Below, in pieces: positions 52,811 through 62,212 of a stretch of 64,000 bases of DNA (its first letter is position 1; the number at the start of each line of letters is the position of its first letter). The stretch lies in the NCBI RefSeq assembly GCF_003336675.1, contig NZ_QPII01000010.1, forward strand, positions 67,307 to 131,306, read 5' to 3'. Below the pieces are notes generated by a model. The model was not told the DNA's origin. It searched no databases and worked only from the letters and a program-made list of their open reading frames with translations. Source of the DNA: Billgrantia montanilacus. Lineage in GTDB: Bacteria > Pseudomonadota > Gammaproteobacteria > Pseudomonadales > Halomonadaceae. The translations under genes and the position numbers were made by a program.

Positions 52811-52842
52811 ATGGGGGAGGCATCTCTCGATGCCTCCCCCAT
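52811..52842 (-). terminator. Terminator of the polyamine-type ABC operon
   Basis: A perfect 14-bp stem (52811-52824 and 52829-52842) with a 4-nt loop lies 26 bp after the last gene of the operon. On the minus strand it is followed by TTCATTTC, a modest U-rich tail. Confidence 0.7.
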
Positions 52843-52867
52843 GGAGGATACCCTTTGTCAAAGCTGT

Positions 52868-53719
52868 CTAGCCCGGCGTGAGACCCCGCAGGCGTTCTCC
52901 ACGACGCCGCAGCATCTCCAGGGTAGTAAGCATCAGCATCGACAGCAGTACCAGCATGGTGGCCACGGCCAGAATGGTGGGACTGATCTGCTCGCGGATC
53001 CCCGACCACATCTGGATCGGCATGGTGCGTTGTTCGGGACCCGCTATGAAGAGCACCACCACGACCTCGTCGAAGGAGGTGATGAACGCAAACAGAGCCC
53101 CCGAGACCACACCTGGGGTGACCAGCGGCAACACGACCTTGAAGAAGGTGCGAGTCGGATTGGCCCCCAGGCTGTGAGCGGCTCGGATAAGCGTAGTATC
53201 GAAGCTCGAGAGGGTCGCCGTCACGGTAATCACCACGAACGGAATGCCGAGCGCCGTGTGAGCAAGAATCACGCCCAGATAGGTCTGCGCAAGATTGACC
53301 TTGGAGAAGAAGAAGAACATCGCCGCTGCGGAAATGATCAGTGGCACGATCATCGGCGAAATGAGCAGTGCCATGATCGCCCCCCGCGCTGGCATGTTGC
53401 GGCTCGACAGGCCCAGCGCCGCGATGGTTCCCAGCACGGTTGCAAGGATCGTCGAGGCGATACCGATGATGAAGCTGTTCTTGATCGCATTGAGCCAGGC
53501 GCTCGATGTGAAGAATTCCTGATACCAGCGCAGCGAGTAGCCATCCGGATCCAGGGTCAGCATCTTTTGCGAGAAGGTAAAGTAGGGCTGGGCATTGAAG
53601 GAGAGCGGGATGATGATCAGCAGCGGTCCCACCAGGAACAGGAAGATCAGGGCACAGATGCCTAGAAAGACATAGTGCCAGATGCGCTCACCACGGGTGG
53701 CATAGGAAGGTATGGCCAT
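52868..53719 (-). CDS. PotC-type ABC permease
   Basis: A 283-residue permease from ATG 53719, with six helices. The coupling motif is AAHSLGANPTRTFFKVVLPL near residue 190. It opens ERIWHYVFLGICALIFLFLV and has SLRWYQEFFTSSAWLNAIKN, typical of spermidine/putrescine type (PotC/YdcV) permeases. The gene is 4 nt from the stop of the PotB-type gene and is the last in the operon. Confidence 0.9.
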   Translation of the reverse strand: MAIPSYATRGERIWHYVFLGICALIFLFLVGPLLIIIPLSFNAQPYFTFSQKMLTLDPDGYSLRWYQEFFTSSAWLNAIKNSFIIGIASTILATVLGTIAALGLSSRNMPARGAIMALLISPMIVPLIISAAAMFFFFSKVNLAQTYLGVILAHTALGIPFVVITVTATLSSFDTTLIRAAHSLGANPTRTFFKVVLPLVTPGVVSGALFAFITSFDEVVVVLFIAGPEQRTMPIQMWSGIREQISPTILAVATMLVLLSMLMLTTLEMLRRRGERLRGLTPG

Positions 53720-53723
53720 CGGA

Positions 53724-54977
53724 TTACCCCAGCTTGACCTTGTCAACGCCGATCAGGCGGTTGAAGACGAGATAGAAGATTATCACCACAAACAACAGGA
53801 TCGAGGCGATCGCCGCGGCCAGCCCCCAGTTGAGCGAGGTCTGCATATGATAGGCGATGTAGTTGGTGATGAACCGGCCCGACTGTCCACCAACCAGGGC
53901 TGGCGTGATGTAGTAACCGATAGAAAGAATGAAAACCAGAATGCCCCCCGCGGCGATGCCGGGAATGGTCAGCGGAAAGTAGATCCGCCGGAAGCAGAGG
54001 AACGGGCGCCCTCCGAGCGAGCGAGCCGCCCTCATGTAGCTGGGGGGGATGGTCTTCATGACCGAATAGAGCGGCAGAATCATGAACGGCAGCAGTATAT
54101 GGGTCATGGCGACGATGGTGCCGGTCTTGTTATGAATCATTTGCCATCGTGCCTCATCGGCAATCACGCCAATCGCTACCATCACATCGTTGAGCACGCC
54201 CTGGGATTGCAGAATGGCGATCCAGGTGGTGGTGCGCACCAGCAGCGACGTCCAGAACGGTAACAACACCAGAATCATCAACAGGTTGGAGTGGCGCAAC
54301 GGGAGGTTGGAAAGCAGAAACGCGATGGGGTAGCCGAGCAGCAAGGTCAGGCCAGTGATGACGGCACTCATCCAGAAGGTGCGCCAGAAGAGTGCTACAT
54401 GAATCTCGAGATGATCCGGCACCTTGACGATCTCACCATCCACGGTGAGTTGACGATCGATGGCAGCCAGGTAATACGACATCGTGAGGGGCGCCGCTTC
54501 ACGCTGGATAAGCTTCCAGGTATCGATCTCCCCCCATGTGTCGTTGATATCGATCAACGCATCACGATAGGGCGGCTCCAGGGCATTGACTCGACGCGCC
54601 GTACGGTTGATGGTCGAGCGCATACCCGACTTCTCGTAATTGAGCCGGCTCGACAGCAGCCCCAGGTTGCGGGCCTGCTGGCCTTCCTGCAGGTCCTCCA
54701 CCAGAGCGGCGAACGCAGGTTCCCCGGGAAGTGCGTCACCTTCCCAACCCTCCAGGGCTTCAACGGTCCGCGACAGGTTAGTCGAGACTTCGGGGTTGTC
54801 CACGCTACGCCACAACATGTCGAAGATCGGCATGACGAACGCAATAATCAGGAACAGCAGCAGGGGCGATACCAGCAGTAGCGCCTTGATCTTGGACCGC
54901 CGTACGGCACGACGCAGGCTGACCTTGAGCGGCACCCCATCGGCGGTTGTCAAGGGGGAAGAGGGAGATTCAGACAC
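53724..54977 (-). CDS. PotB-type ABC permease with a large periplasmic insert
   Basis: A 417-residue permease, about 120 residues longer than the common PotB (around 285-300). After the first helix (LLLVSPLLLFLIIAFVMPIF) comes a hydrophilic stretch, roughly residues 60-190, that includes GKRRVN-type basic and acidic helices (RRVNALEPPYRDALIDINDT) before the remaining helices. The coupling loop is AARSLGGRPFLCFRRIYFPL. Insert-bearing PotB proteins occur in some proteobacterial importers and probably add a contact for the binding protein. It follows the potD-like gene after a stem-loop. Confidence 0.9.
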   Translation of the reverse strand: MSESPSSPLTTADGVPLKVSLRRAVRRSKIKALLLVSPLLLFLIIAFVMPIFDMLWRSVDNPEVSTNLSRTVEALEGWEGDALPGEPAFAALVEDLQEGQQARNLGLLSSRLNYEKSGMRSTINRTARRVNALEPPYRDALIDINDTWGEIDTWKLIQREAAPLTMSYYLAAIDRQLTVDGEIVKVPDHLEIHVALFWRTFWMSAVITGLTLLLGYPIAFLLSNLPLRHSNLLMILVLLPFWTSLLVRTTTWIAILQSQGVLNDVMVAIGVIADEARWQMIHNKTGTIVAMTHILLPFMILPLYSVMKTIPPSYMRAARSLGGRPFLCFRRIYFPLTIPGIAAGGILVFILSIGYYITPALVGGQSGRFITNYIAYHMQTSLNWGLAAAIASILLFVVIIFYLVFNRLIGVDKVKLG

Positions 54978-55031
54978 GCAGGCCTCTCCAGTAAGCGACA
55001 GGACGATTCAGAAGAATTCGAGTGAAATGCA

Positions 55032-55061
55032 GCCGCCACCCGAATGAAATCGGGTGGCGGC
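55032..55061. other. Intergenic stem-loop between potD-like and potB-like genes
   Basis: A perfect 12-bp GC-rich stem (55032-55043, 55050-55061) with a 6-nt loop begins 7 nt after the binding-protein stop on the minus strand. No U-tract follows. In ABC operons such a stem often stabilises the upstream message so that binding protein exceeds the permeases. Confidence 0.6.
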
Positions 55062-55067
55062 AAGGTC

Positions 55068-56186
55068 TTACTGGGCCAGCCAGGCGTCGAAACGCTGAGT
55101 CAGTTCATCATTATAATCTGCCCAAAACTCATCATCCTTCTGGATGGCGGTTTCGAAGTTTGGGCCATAGGTCGGCATGTGCTCTTCCATCTCGATGCCG
55201 GTTTCAGCATGTGTCGAAACCATTTGCGACGAGGATTTACGAGCCGGTCCATAGGAAATGTACTGTGCCTGGTCAGCGAGCCGCTGGGTGTCGGTAGCAA
55301 AATGGAGGTAGTCCCTGACCTTGTCCATCTTACCTGTCGGCACGACCCATCCATCCAGTTCGAATACCTGGGCATCCCAGATGATTTCGAACGGCTGATC
55401 TTCACTGACCATAGCGTCGAAAATGCGGCCATTGTAAGCCGAACCAAACGCCACTTCCTGGTCGGCCAGCAGCTGCGGCGGCTGGGCACCCTCTTCCCAC
55501 CAGATCACCTCATCCTTGATGGTATCGAGCTTGGCAAAGGCGCGCTGGATACCCTCTTCGGTCTCGAGCATGTCGTAGACGTCGTCGCGATCAACACCGT
55601 CGGCGATCAGCGCCCATTCCATATTATTGATGGGCTTGCGCATCAGTGTCCGCTTACCCGGATAATTCTCCAGGTCGAAGACATCTTCGATGGTGCTGGG
55701 CTGGTTGTCTTCGGGGAACATCTCGGTATTGAAGGCGACGATGTTGGAGTAGACGATCGAAGCCACGAAGCACTCGCCAAGGGCACCGTCGACGAAGTCC
55801 TCACTTGGCGGCGTTCCGTCCGGGGCATCGGCCAGCAGCTCATCATGATCCAGCGGCTCGATCAGGCCCTCGGCGCAGGCGATCATGGCATCCGCCGGCA
55901 GCATGTCGACCAGGTCCCAGGTCACGTTTCCGGCCTGGCTCTGTGCCCGCAGGCCGGCCAGGGCATTACCACTACGATCGATATTGACGATCTCGTCGCC
56001 GGTCTGCTCCATCCAGGGTTCGTGATAGGCCTTCTGCTGACTCATGCTGTAGGCGCCGCCCCAGGAGACGATGTTGAGCGTCTGCTCTGCCTGGGCCACG
56101 CTGGACAGACCGACGACAGAGGCACTCGCCACCGCCAGCGCCAAGGTGCGGCGTACCGCGCGCTTGTGATTTCCCTGTTGTTTCAT
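55068..56186 (-). CDS. PotD/family 1-like periplasmic substrate-binding protein
   Basis: A 372-residue precursor starting at ATG 56186 with GGAGAAG before it. The signal peptide is RRTLALAVASASVVGLSSVA. The mature start TLNIVSWGGAYSMSQQKAYH is typical of the PotD/extracellular solute-binding family 1 proteins (YdcS, PotD, agrocinopine types). It carries the ABC substrate to the PotBC-type channel. Polyamine selectivity is only inferred from family; the ligand may instead be a quaternary amine or other cationic compound. Confidence 0.9.
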   Translation of the reverse strand: MKQQGNHKRAVRRTLALAVASASVVGLSSVAQAEQTLNIVSWGGAYSMSQQKAYHEPWMEQTGDEIVNIDRSGNALAGLRAQSQAGNVTWDLVDMLPADAMIACAEGLIEPLDHDELLADAPDGTPPSEDFVDGALGECFVASIVYSNIVAFNTEMFPEDNQPSTIEDVFDLENYPGKRTLMRKPINNMEWALIADGVDRDDVYDMLETEEGIQRAFAKLDTIKDEVIWWEEGAQPPQLLADQEVAFGSAYNGRIFDAMVSEDQPFEIIWDAQVFELDGWVVPTGKMDKVRDYLHFATDTQRLADQAQYISYGPARKSSSQMVSTHAETGIEMEEHMPTYGPNFETAIQKDDEFWADYNDELTQRFDAWLAQ

Positions 56187-56309
56187 GTCACTTCTCCACT
56201 TGTTGTTGTTGCTCACTCGCTATTTGCACTACCAGCTTTTATCAAGCTGTTCTACCGCTATTACGGCTCCATTTACCGACGGCCCAGCTGCCCCGTTGCC
56301 CGGGGCAAC

Positions 56310-57443
56310 TTAGGCATCCAGCGCCCGGCAATCCTTGCTCGACCACCCGACCTTGATGGTTTGCCCAGGCCTGAGGTTCGGATGGCCTTTGGCGTTGGGG
56401 GTCTTGAGAATGAACTCATCGTTGCCGCAAACGGCCAGGCGGGTACGCAAATGGTCGCCAAGATAGATCACCTCCTTTACGTGTCCTTCGAAACAGTTGT
56501 CGAAGGAGAGAGATTCATCAAGGAGAATGCTGACCCGCTCGGGCCGCAGTGAAAGGGTCGTTCGCGCCCCGACACCGCCGGCAGCCACCGCCTTGGCCAG
56601 CACGATATCTCCGCTGTCGAGTCGAACCTGGCAATCATCCCCGATATGCTCGACCACCTCGCCCTGAAGGCGATTGTTCTCGCCAATGAAGTAAGCCACG
56701 AAGGCGTTCTCGGGCTCTTCGTAAAGCGTTTCGGGCGTCGCCAGCTGCTGGACGATGCCATCATTGAAAACGGCGATCCGGTCAGACATGGTCAAGGCTT
56801 CGGTCTGGTCATGTGTGACGTAGATCATGGTCACGCCCAGGCTGGCATGGATTCGTTTGATCTCGTACTGCATTTCTTCTCGAAGGTTCTTGTCCAGCGC
56901 ACCCAGAGGCTCATCCATCAGCACCAGCTCGGGCTCAAAGACCAGCGCGCGTGCCAGTGCGACGCGCTGCTGCTGGCCACCGGATAGCTGAGCCGGACGG
57001 CGATCGCCGAACTCTTCCAGGCGTACCATCGCCAGCGCTCGGTCGACCTTTTTCCTGGTTTCGTCCTTGGAGAGATGCCGCACCTCCAATGGAAAGGCAA
57101 GGTTCTCGGCAACGGTCATGTGGGGGAAGAGGGCATAGTTCTGAAAAACCATGCCGATGCCCCGCTTGTGGGGTGGCAGGCCGCTGATCTGTTCGCCCTT
57201 GAGGAGAATCTCACCATGGGTCGGGGTCTCGAAACCCGCCATCATCATCAGACAGGTCGTCTTTCCCGAGCCGGAAGGTCCCAGCAGCGTGACGAACTCG
57301 CCTTGCTGGATGTCCAGGTTGAATCCCTTGACCACCAGCTCGACACCGTCGTAGCTCTTCTGAACATTCACGAAACGGGCAAAGCACTCCCCCTGGTCCT
57401 TCGTTTCCCTGACATCGGCTTCTACTTCAAGACTATCGTTCAT
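56310..57443 (-). CDS. PotA-type ABC transporter ATPase
   Basis: A 377-residue ATPase with Walker A GPSGSGKTT, Q-loop VFQNYALFPHMTV, signature [17 protein letters not shown], Walker B LVLMDEPLGALDK and a C-terminal TOBE domain (EVIYLGDHLRTRLAVCGND). It is the first gene of the four-gene importer operon, unlike E. coli potABCD in detail but the same order (A, D, B, C here). The start is ATG at 57443. Confidence 0.92.
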   Translation of the reverse strand: MNDSLEVEADVRETKDQGECFARFVNVQKSYDGVELVVKGFNLDIQQGEFVTLLGPSGSGKTTCLMMMAGFETPTHGEILLKGEQISGLPPHKRGIGMVFQNYALFPHMTVAENLAFPLEVRHLSKDETRKKVDRALAMVRLEEFGDRRPAQLSGGQQQRVALARALVFEPELVLMDEPLGALDKNLREEMQYEIKRIHASLGVTMIYVTHDQTEALTMSDRIAVFNDGIVQQLATPETLYEEPENAFVAYFIGENNRLQGEVVEHIGDDCQVRLDSGDIVLAKAVAAGGVGARTTLSLRPERVSILLDESLSFDNCFEGHVKEVIYLGDHLRTRLAVCGNDEFILKTPNAKGHPNLRPGQTIKVGWSSKDCRALDA

Positions 57444-57894
57444 GCATGGTTCCCGCGAATAGCCAGCAACCAGCGGATCGTTAGGTGTCGAGGACTTCCG
57501 CTAGCCACCTGGCCAAGTGGTTTTGTTCTCATTGGAATGGGTCGACACTAGTCCGATAACGACAGGTGCCGCAACCCCAAAGAGTCCAATCAGCGTTGAA
57601 GGTATTGTGAACATTTGTGAGCAAAATCGGCTAGTGACACGGTTTCGCCATGAGGCCAACCATCGCCCATGCCTGCGTCATGGCCCTCCGGGAATTACTC
57701 TAGCCGGCAAGGTACCTCGAAAATCCATCTCCCGGCCGGTACACTAGCCGCTCACGATACGAAACGATGTCCTGGGGCCTCTCAAGAACGCCTCTGTAAC
57801 AGGACTGGTATCGTGGGCAAAAGCCGCCACACTCTAAAGTGCCATCAGCCGTATCGAGACTCGCTCGATCGCCCGGAGTACTAGGAGAATCGGC
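57444..57894. other. 451-bp divergent intergenic region
   Basis: This gap separates the ABC operon (minus) from uspA (plus), so it must hold both promoters. A possible short frame inside it has no good ribosome site. I see no strong palindrome or sigma-54 element. Regulatory sites are expected but cannot be pointed to. Confidence 0.4.
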
Positions 57895-58320
57895 ATGTAC
57901 AACAAGATCATGGTGCCAATCGACTTGGCACACCTCGAAGTACTTGAACCCTCCTTGAAAGCGGTCGCCGATCTGGCCCGCCATTACGATGCCGAGGTGT
58001 GCTACGTCGGCGTCACATCCTCCGCACCAAGCAGCGTCGCAAGAACGCCGGAGGAGTTCACCCGCAAGCTGGAGGCGTTCGCACAGGAGCGATCCAGGGT
58101 GCATGGTCAACCGGTCAGCACCCACACCATCGTCAGCCCCGACCCGATCGCCGATCTGGATGATGACCTGATACAGGCCATCGAGGATGTCGGAGCCGAC
58201 CTGGTGGTCATGCCGACCCATCCGCCCAAGCACCTGGACGTCATCATGCCGTCCCATGGCGGCAAGGTGGCTACGCACACCAAGGCATCGGTTTTTCTCA
58301 TCAGGCCGAAGACTGCCTGA
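57895..58320 (+). CDS. Universal stress protein (UspA family)
   Basis: A 141-residue single-domain UspA. It begins YNKIMVPIDLAHLE, the usual first strand, and ends VATHTKASVFLIRPK. The nucleotide loop G-x2-G-x9-G(S/T) is reduced here to PSHGGKVATHTKASVFLI, so ATP binding may be weak or modified. It lies 53 bp before the BCCT gene, in the same direction. In Halomonas elongata a Usp protein (TeaD) regulates the ectoine importer TeaABC, a precedent for Usp control of an osmolyte transporter. Confidence 0.88.
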   Translation: MYNKIMVPIDLAHLEVLEPSLKAVADLARHYDAEVCYVGVTSSAPSSVARTPEEFTRKLEAFAQERSRVHGQPVSTHTIVSPDPIADLDDDLIQAIEDVGADLVVMPTHPPKHLDVIMPSHGGKVATHTKASVFLIRPKTA

Positions 58321-58373
58321 CGTTTTTCATGACACTAAAAACCTGACGACACCAATTGCAAGGGAGATGTCTC

Positions 58374-60026
58374 GTGGCCAATCCCCACACGGACAAAAGC
58401 GACAAGGAGCCTAATGGCGGCTCCGAAGGAATTCCGGCTCCGGAGGGGCCGGCAAATCTCATTGATACCGACTACGTCATTGGACAGGACAACATCACCA
58501 CCACCACGCTAGGTGTGGATATCGACCTTCATGGCAAGGTTTTCACGATCTCTGCCATCGTCATCCTGTTCTTCGTGATCGTTACCCTGGCGCTTCAGGA
58601 GCAGGTCGCCCCTATCTTCGATGGCGCCTTTAACTTTCTCACCGGCAATCTGGCCTGGTTCTTTCTGTTTGCCGCGAATGTTTTTGTCCTGCTGTCGATC
58701 GTTCTGATCTTCACACCGCTGGGGAAGGTGCGGATAGGCGGGGCAAACGCCACACCTGACTTCAGCTATGCCGGCTGGTTCTCCATGCTGTTCGCCGCGG
58801 GGATGGGCATCGGTCTGATGTATTTTGGCGTCTCCGAGCCCATGGACCACTTCCAGTCTGCCTTGGGAGGCATTGCCACGGAGAATGGCGCCAGAACCGA
58901 TTGGGCTCCGCTCGGTGCCGCCGAGGGTAACGAAGAGGGGGCGATCGCGCTTGGCATGGCCGCGACCATCTTCCACTGGGGGCTGCACCCCTGGGCGATC
59001 TATGCCGTAGTGGCCCTGGCACTGGCGATCTTTTCCTACAACAAGGGCCTGCCACTGACCATGCGCTCGATCTTCTACCCCATCCTGGGCGAGCGTGTCT
59101 GGGGATGGCCGGGCCATGTGATCGATATCCTGGCGGTATTTGCCACCCTGTTCGGCCTGGCCACCTCACTCGGTCTCGGGGCACAGCAGGCCACCAGCGG
59201 CCTCAACGACCTCTTCGGCATTCCCGAAGGCAATGCCACCATGGTGATCCTGATCATGGGTATTACCGTGATCGCCATGGGCTCGATCATGCTTGGCGTC
59301 GACAAGGGCGTTCAGCGACTCTCTCAGCTCAACATGGTGCTGGCGCTGGTGCTGCTGCTGTTCGTGATCGTCGTCGGGCCGACGCTGATGATCGCTACTG
59401 GCTTCTTCCAGAACCTGTTGTCCTACGTGACCAATCTGCCGGGGCTCTCCAACCCCTTCGGTCGTGAAGACGCCAACTTCACCCAAGGCTGGACCGCCTT
59501 CTACTGGGCCTGGTGGATCTCCTGGTCACCGTTCGTCGGCATGTTCATCGCACGGGTGAGTCGCGGGCGCACCGTAAGGGAATTCCTGATCGCCGTATTG
59601 CTGGTACCATCCCTCGTCTCGGTACTCTGGATGACCTCCTTCGGCGGCACCGGCATCGACCAGTTCATCCGGGGCACCTTCGAGGGCGAGACCGATGCCC
59701 TGTTCATCATGCTGAGCGGCCTGCCGCTGACGGAGATCACCTCCTTCATCGCCATCGTTCTGGTCGTGGTGTTCTTCATCACCTCTTCTGACTCCGGTTC
59801 ACTGGTGATCGACTCCATCACCGCCGGCGGCAAGATCGATGCCCCTCGGCCACAGCGCATGTTCTGGGCAATCATCGAAGGCGCCATCGCCATCGCTCTG
59901 CTTCTGGGTGGAGGACTGGCCGCCCTGCAAGCCGCGGTGATCACCACCGGCCTCCCCTTCACGCTGGTGCTTCTGGTCGCTTGTTACGCCATCATCAAGG
60001 GTCTGATGAGCGAGCCACGGGGCTGA
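58374..60026 (+). CDS. BCCT-family betaine/carnitine/choline transporter
   Basis: About 550 residues from GTG 58374, preceded by AAGGGAGAT. Twelve membrane helices are expected. Family hallmarks are AAGMGIGLMYFGVSEPMDHF near residue 140 and FYWAWWISWSPFVGMFIARV near 375, with VTNLPGLSNPF between. It imports a quaternary ammonium solute such as betaine, choline or carnitine with Na+ or H+. The GMGIG motif places it in the Na+-coupled group. The N-terminal 40 residues are polar and may be regulatory. Confidence 0.92.
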   Translation: MANPHTDKSDKEPNGGSEGIPAPEGPANLIDTDYVIGQDNITTTTLGVDIDLHGKVFTISAIVILFFVIVTLALQEQVAPIFDGAFNFLTGNLAWFFLFAANVFVLLSIVLIFTPLGKVRIGGANATPDFSYAGWFSMLFAAGMGIGLMYFGVSEPMDHFQSALGGIATENGARTDWAPLGAAEGNEEGAIALGMAATIFHWGLHPWAIYAVVALALAIFSYNKGLPLTMRSIFYPILGERVWGWPGHVIDILAVFATLFGLATSLGLGAQQATSGLNDLFGIPEGNATMVILIMGITVIAMGSIMLGVDKGVQRLSQLNMVLALVLLLFVIVVGPTLMIATGFFQNLLSYVTNLPGLSNPFGREDANFTQGWTAFYWAWWISWSPFVGMFIARVSRGRTVREFLIAVLLVPSLVSVLWMTSFGGTGIDQFIRGTFEGETDALFIMLSGLPLTEITSFIAIVLVVVFFITSSDSGSLVIDSITAGGKIDAPRPQRMFWAIIEGAIAIALLLGGGLAALQAAVITTGLPFTLVLLVACYAIIKGLMSEPRG

Positions 60027-60061
60027 GCTGATCGCGGGCCTGGATAAGCAAGAAGGTAAAG

Positions 60062-60086
60062 AAAGGCGGCCCGAGGGCCGCCTTTT
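60062..60086 (+). terminator. Rho-independent terminator after the BCCT gene
   Basis: AAAGGCGGCCC (60062-60072), 2-nt loop, GGGCCGCCTTT (60075-60085) and TTTT: a compact stem with a U-tract 36 bp after the stop codon. Confidence 0.8.
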
Positions 60087-60385
60087 GGGTTCTGCCCGTC
60101 CGACCAGATCCATCGACCGGCGATGGCCGTCCAGCCCACGTCACCGGTCGATGTCCCAATCCTTCATGACGTTCAGCATCCCTCAAGGAGCAGGACCCTG
60201 ATATGATTGCTCGCCTCGAGAAACATGCCCCGAGCCCCCTGCCACGACGACTTTGCCAAACCAAGGTAATGGCTTTAGTCAAGCGCAATGTAATAAGGCC
60301 TTCGGCCACTGGTAACCCACGAACGTATCGGGCATATTTCAGTAAGCCCCCACTACAATTACGATAAAGGAGCCGTTCTACGCCC

Positions 60386-62170
60386 ATGATGGCACCCGAA
60401 GACGCCTTCCGTCTGCTCGCCGATGGTTTGGGCAAAGCCGGCACTCCACAGGCATTCGAGCATCTGGTCGAACGCATCGCGTCGATTTTCGATGGGGATC
60501 ATGTCGTGATCGGCAAGGTAATGCCCAATCGCGACACCATCCTCACCGTTGCCTTCTGGTCTCAAGGAGCTCTACAGCCAGCCGCAACCTATGAACTGGC
60601 CGGCACCCCTTGCGAACACATCTTGAATGACGATATCTGCCAGTTCCCTGATAATCTCCAGGAACGTTTCCCCAATGATGCGCTGCTCCGGGACCTCGGT
60701 GCGGAAAGCTACATCGGTATACCCCTCCGAGCACCGAATGGGCAGATGCTCGGCCTGCTGGCACTGATGTGTAATCGTCCGTTATCGCTGGCCGCCTACG
60801 GACCTGAGGTGCTGCGCATCGCCGCCACCCAGGCAGGCGCCGAGATGGCACGCCGGATGGCGGAAGAAACCCGTCGCAGCAGCGACCAGCACATCGAGCA
60901 ACTGATCTACTGGGACAGCGTAACGGGGTTGCCGAATCGCCGGCATTTCATGGAGCGCCTTCAAGAGGCGTGCGACCAAGCCCAGTTGCAAGGCAAAAGC
61001 CTGGGGCTGCTCTATCTCGACCTGCAACGCTTTCGCCAGATCAACGATACCCAGGGCCATGAGCGAGGGGACCTATTGCTCGCCGATATCGCCGCGCGGT
61101 TCGGCGCCCAGGCCGAGTCCGGCGAATTCGTCGCTCGCCTGGGGGGCGACGAATTCATGGTACTGCTGACCAATACTCGCCCAGCCGCCATGGCACATGC
61201 GATCGAACGCTACCGCAACAGTCTCTCGCCACCGATCCAGATCGCCGATCGTAGCTTCTCGATCTCTGCCAGCGTCGGTGCGGCTCTCTTCCCACGAGAT
61301 GCCGATAACGCTCAATCGCTGTTTCAGCATGCCAGCATCGCGCTCAATCATGCCAAGCGGGACGACAGTCGGACCCGCTTCTTCAACACCAATATGGCCG
61401 ACGAACTGCACCAGCGGGAGTTCCTGCAGTTGCGCTTCATCGAAGCGTTGAACCAGGGTGGCCTGGCGCTGCACTACCAACCCCAGTTCTGCCTCAAGAC
61501 CGGCAAGTTGAGCGGAGCCGAAGCGCTGTGCCGCTGGCACGATGAGATACTCGGCCATGTCAGCCCCGGCACCTTCATTCCCCTGGCTGAGGAGCAGGGG
61601 CTGATCCGGCAGCTGGGTGATTGGGTACTGGACGAGGCGTGCAACCAGTTGCATGCATGGGATGCACTGAACAAGCCGTTTCCGGGGCGATTGTGTGTCA
61701 ACGTCTCGGCTCAACAGATGGATGACCCACGCCTGGCGGAGCATGTGCAGCGTCTCGCAACCCGGGTGGCGCCGGGTCGTCTTGGCCTCGAACTTACCGA
61801 AAGCGGGCTGATGCGCAACCCTGAACAGACCGTGCGTATCACCCGCGCCCTGCATGATGCCGGCTTCGGCCTGGCGATCGACGACTTTGGCACCGGCTAT
61901 TCGTCACTGACCTATCTCAAGCGCTTTGCCGCCGATACGCTCAAGATCGATATGTCCTTCGTACAGGACATGCTCAAGAGCAGCCACGATCACGCCATCG
62001 TTGCCACCATCATCGCCATGGCTGAAACCCTGGGGATGCAAACCGTGGCGGAAGGCGTCGAGGAGGCGGAGCAGGCCGAAGCACTGCGCGAACTGGGCTG
62101 CACCGGCGTTCAGGGCTTCTACTACGGCAGGCCCGTGGACGGCAGGACATTTGCCGACCTCTGGCTCTGA
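60386..62170 (+). CDS. GAF-GGDEF-EAL cyclic-di-GMP protein
   Basis: A 594-residue cytoplasmic protein with no membrane segment. Residues about 10-165 are a GAF sensory domain. The GGDEF domain follows, with the canonical motif in ARLGGDEFMVLL near residue 253 but no upstream inhibitory R-x-x-D site. The EAL domain (from about 350) has the catalytic set: GAEALCRW, CVNVSAQQ, LELTESGLM, IDDFGTGYSSLTYLKR, AEGVE and GFYYGRP. Both active sites look intact, so it may make or break cyclic-di-GMP depending on a GAF ligand. A 356-bp gap precedes it; it holds a terminator and promoter region. Confidence 0.9.
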   Translation: MMAPEDAFRLLADGLGKAGTPQAFEHLVERIASIFDGDHVVIGKVMPNRDTILTVAFWSQGALQPAATYELAGTPCEHILNDDICQFPDNLQERFPNDALLRDLGAESYIGIPLRAPNGQMLGLLALMCNRPLSLAAYGPEVLRIAATQAGAEMARRMAEETRRSSDQHIEQLIYWDSVTGLPNRRHFMERLQEACDQAQLQGKSLGLLYLDLQRFRQINDTQGHERGDLLLADIAARFGAQAESGEFVARLGGDEFMVLLTNTRPAAMAHAIERYRNSLSPPIQIADRSFSISASVGAALFPRDADNAQSLFQHASIALNHAKRDDSRTRFFNTNMADELHQREFLQLRFIEALNQGGLALHYQPQFCLKTGKLSGAEALCRWHDEILGHVSPGTFIPLAEEQGLIRQLGDWVLDEACNQLHAWDALNKPFPGRLCVNVSAQQMDDPRLAEHVQRLATRVAPGRLGLELTESGLMRNPEQTVRITRALHDAGFGLAIDDFGTGYSSLTYLKRFAADTLKIDMSFVQDMLKSSHDHAIVATIIAMAETLGMQTVAEGVEEAEQAEALRELGCTGVQGFYYGRPVDGRTFADLWL

Positions 62171-62212
62171 GCCAAGCCGACCCGGCAACGGTCAGTACAA
62201 GTCGCTACAGCG

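Noticed and set aside
57517..57747. A 76-codon frame between the ABC operon and uspA
   Set aside because: No ribosome site, no protein-like composition, and it lies in a region that must hold two divergent promoters.
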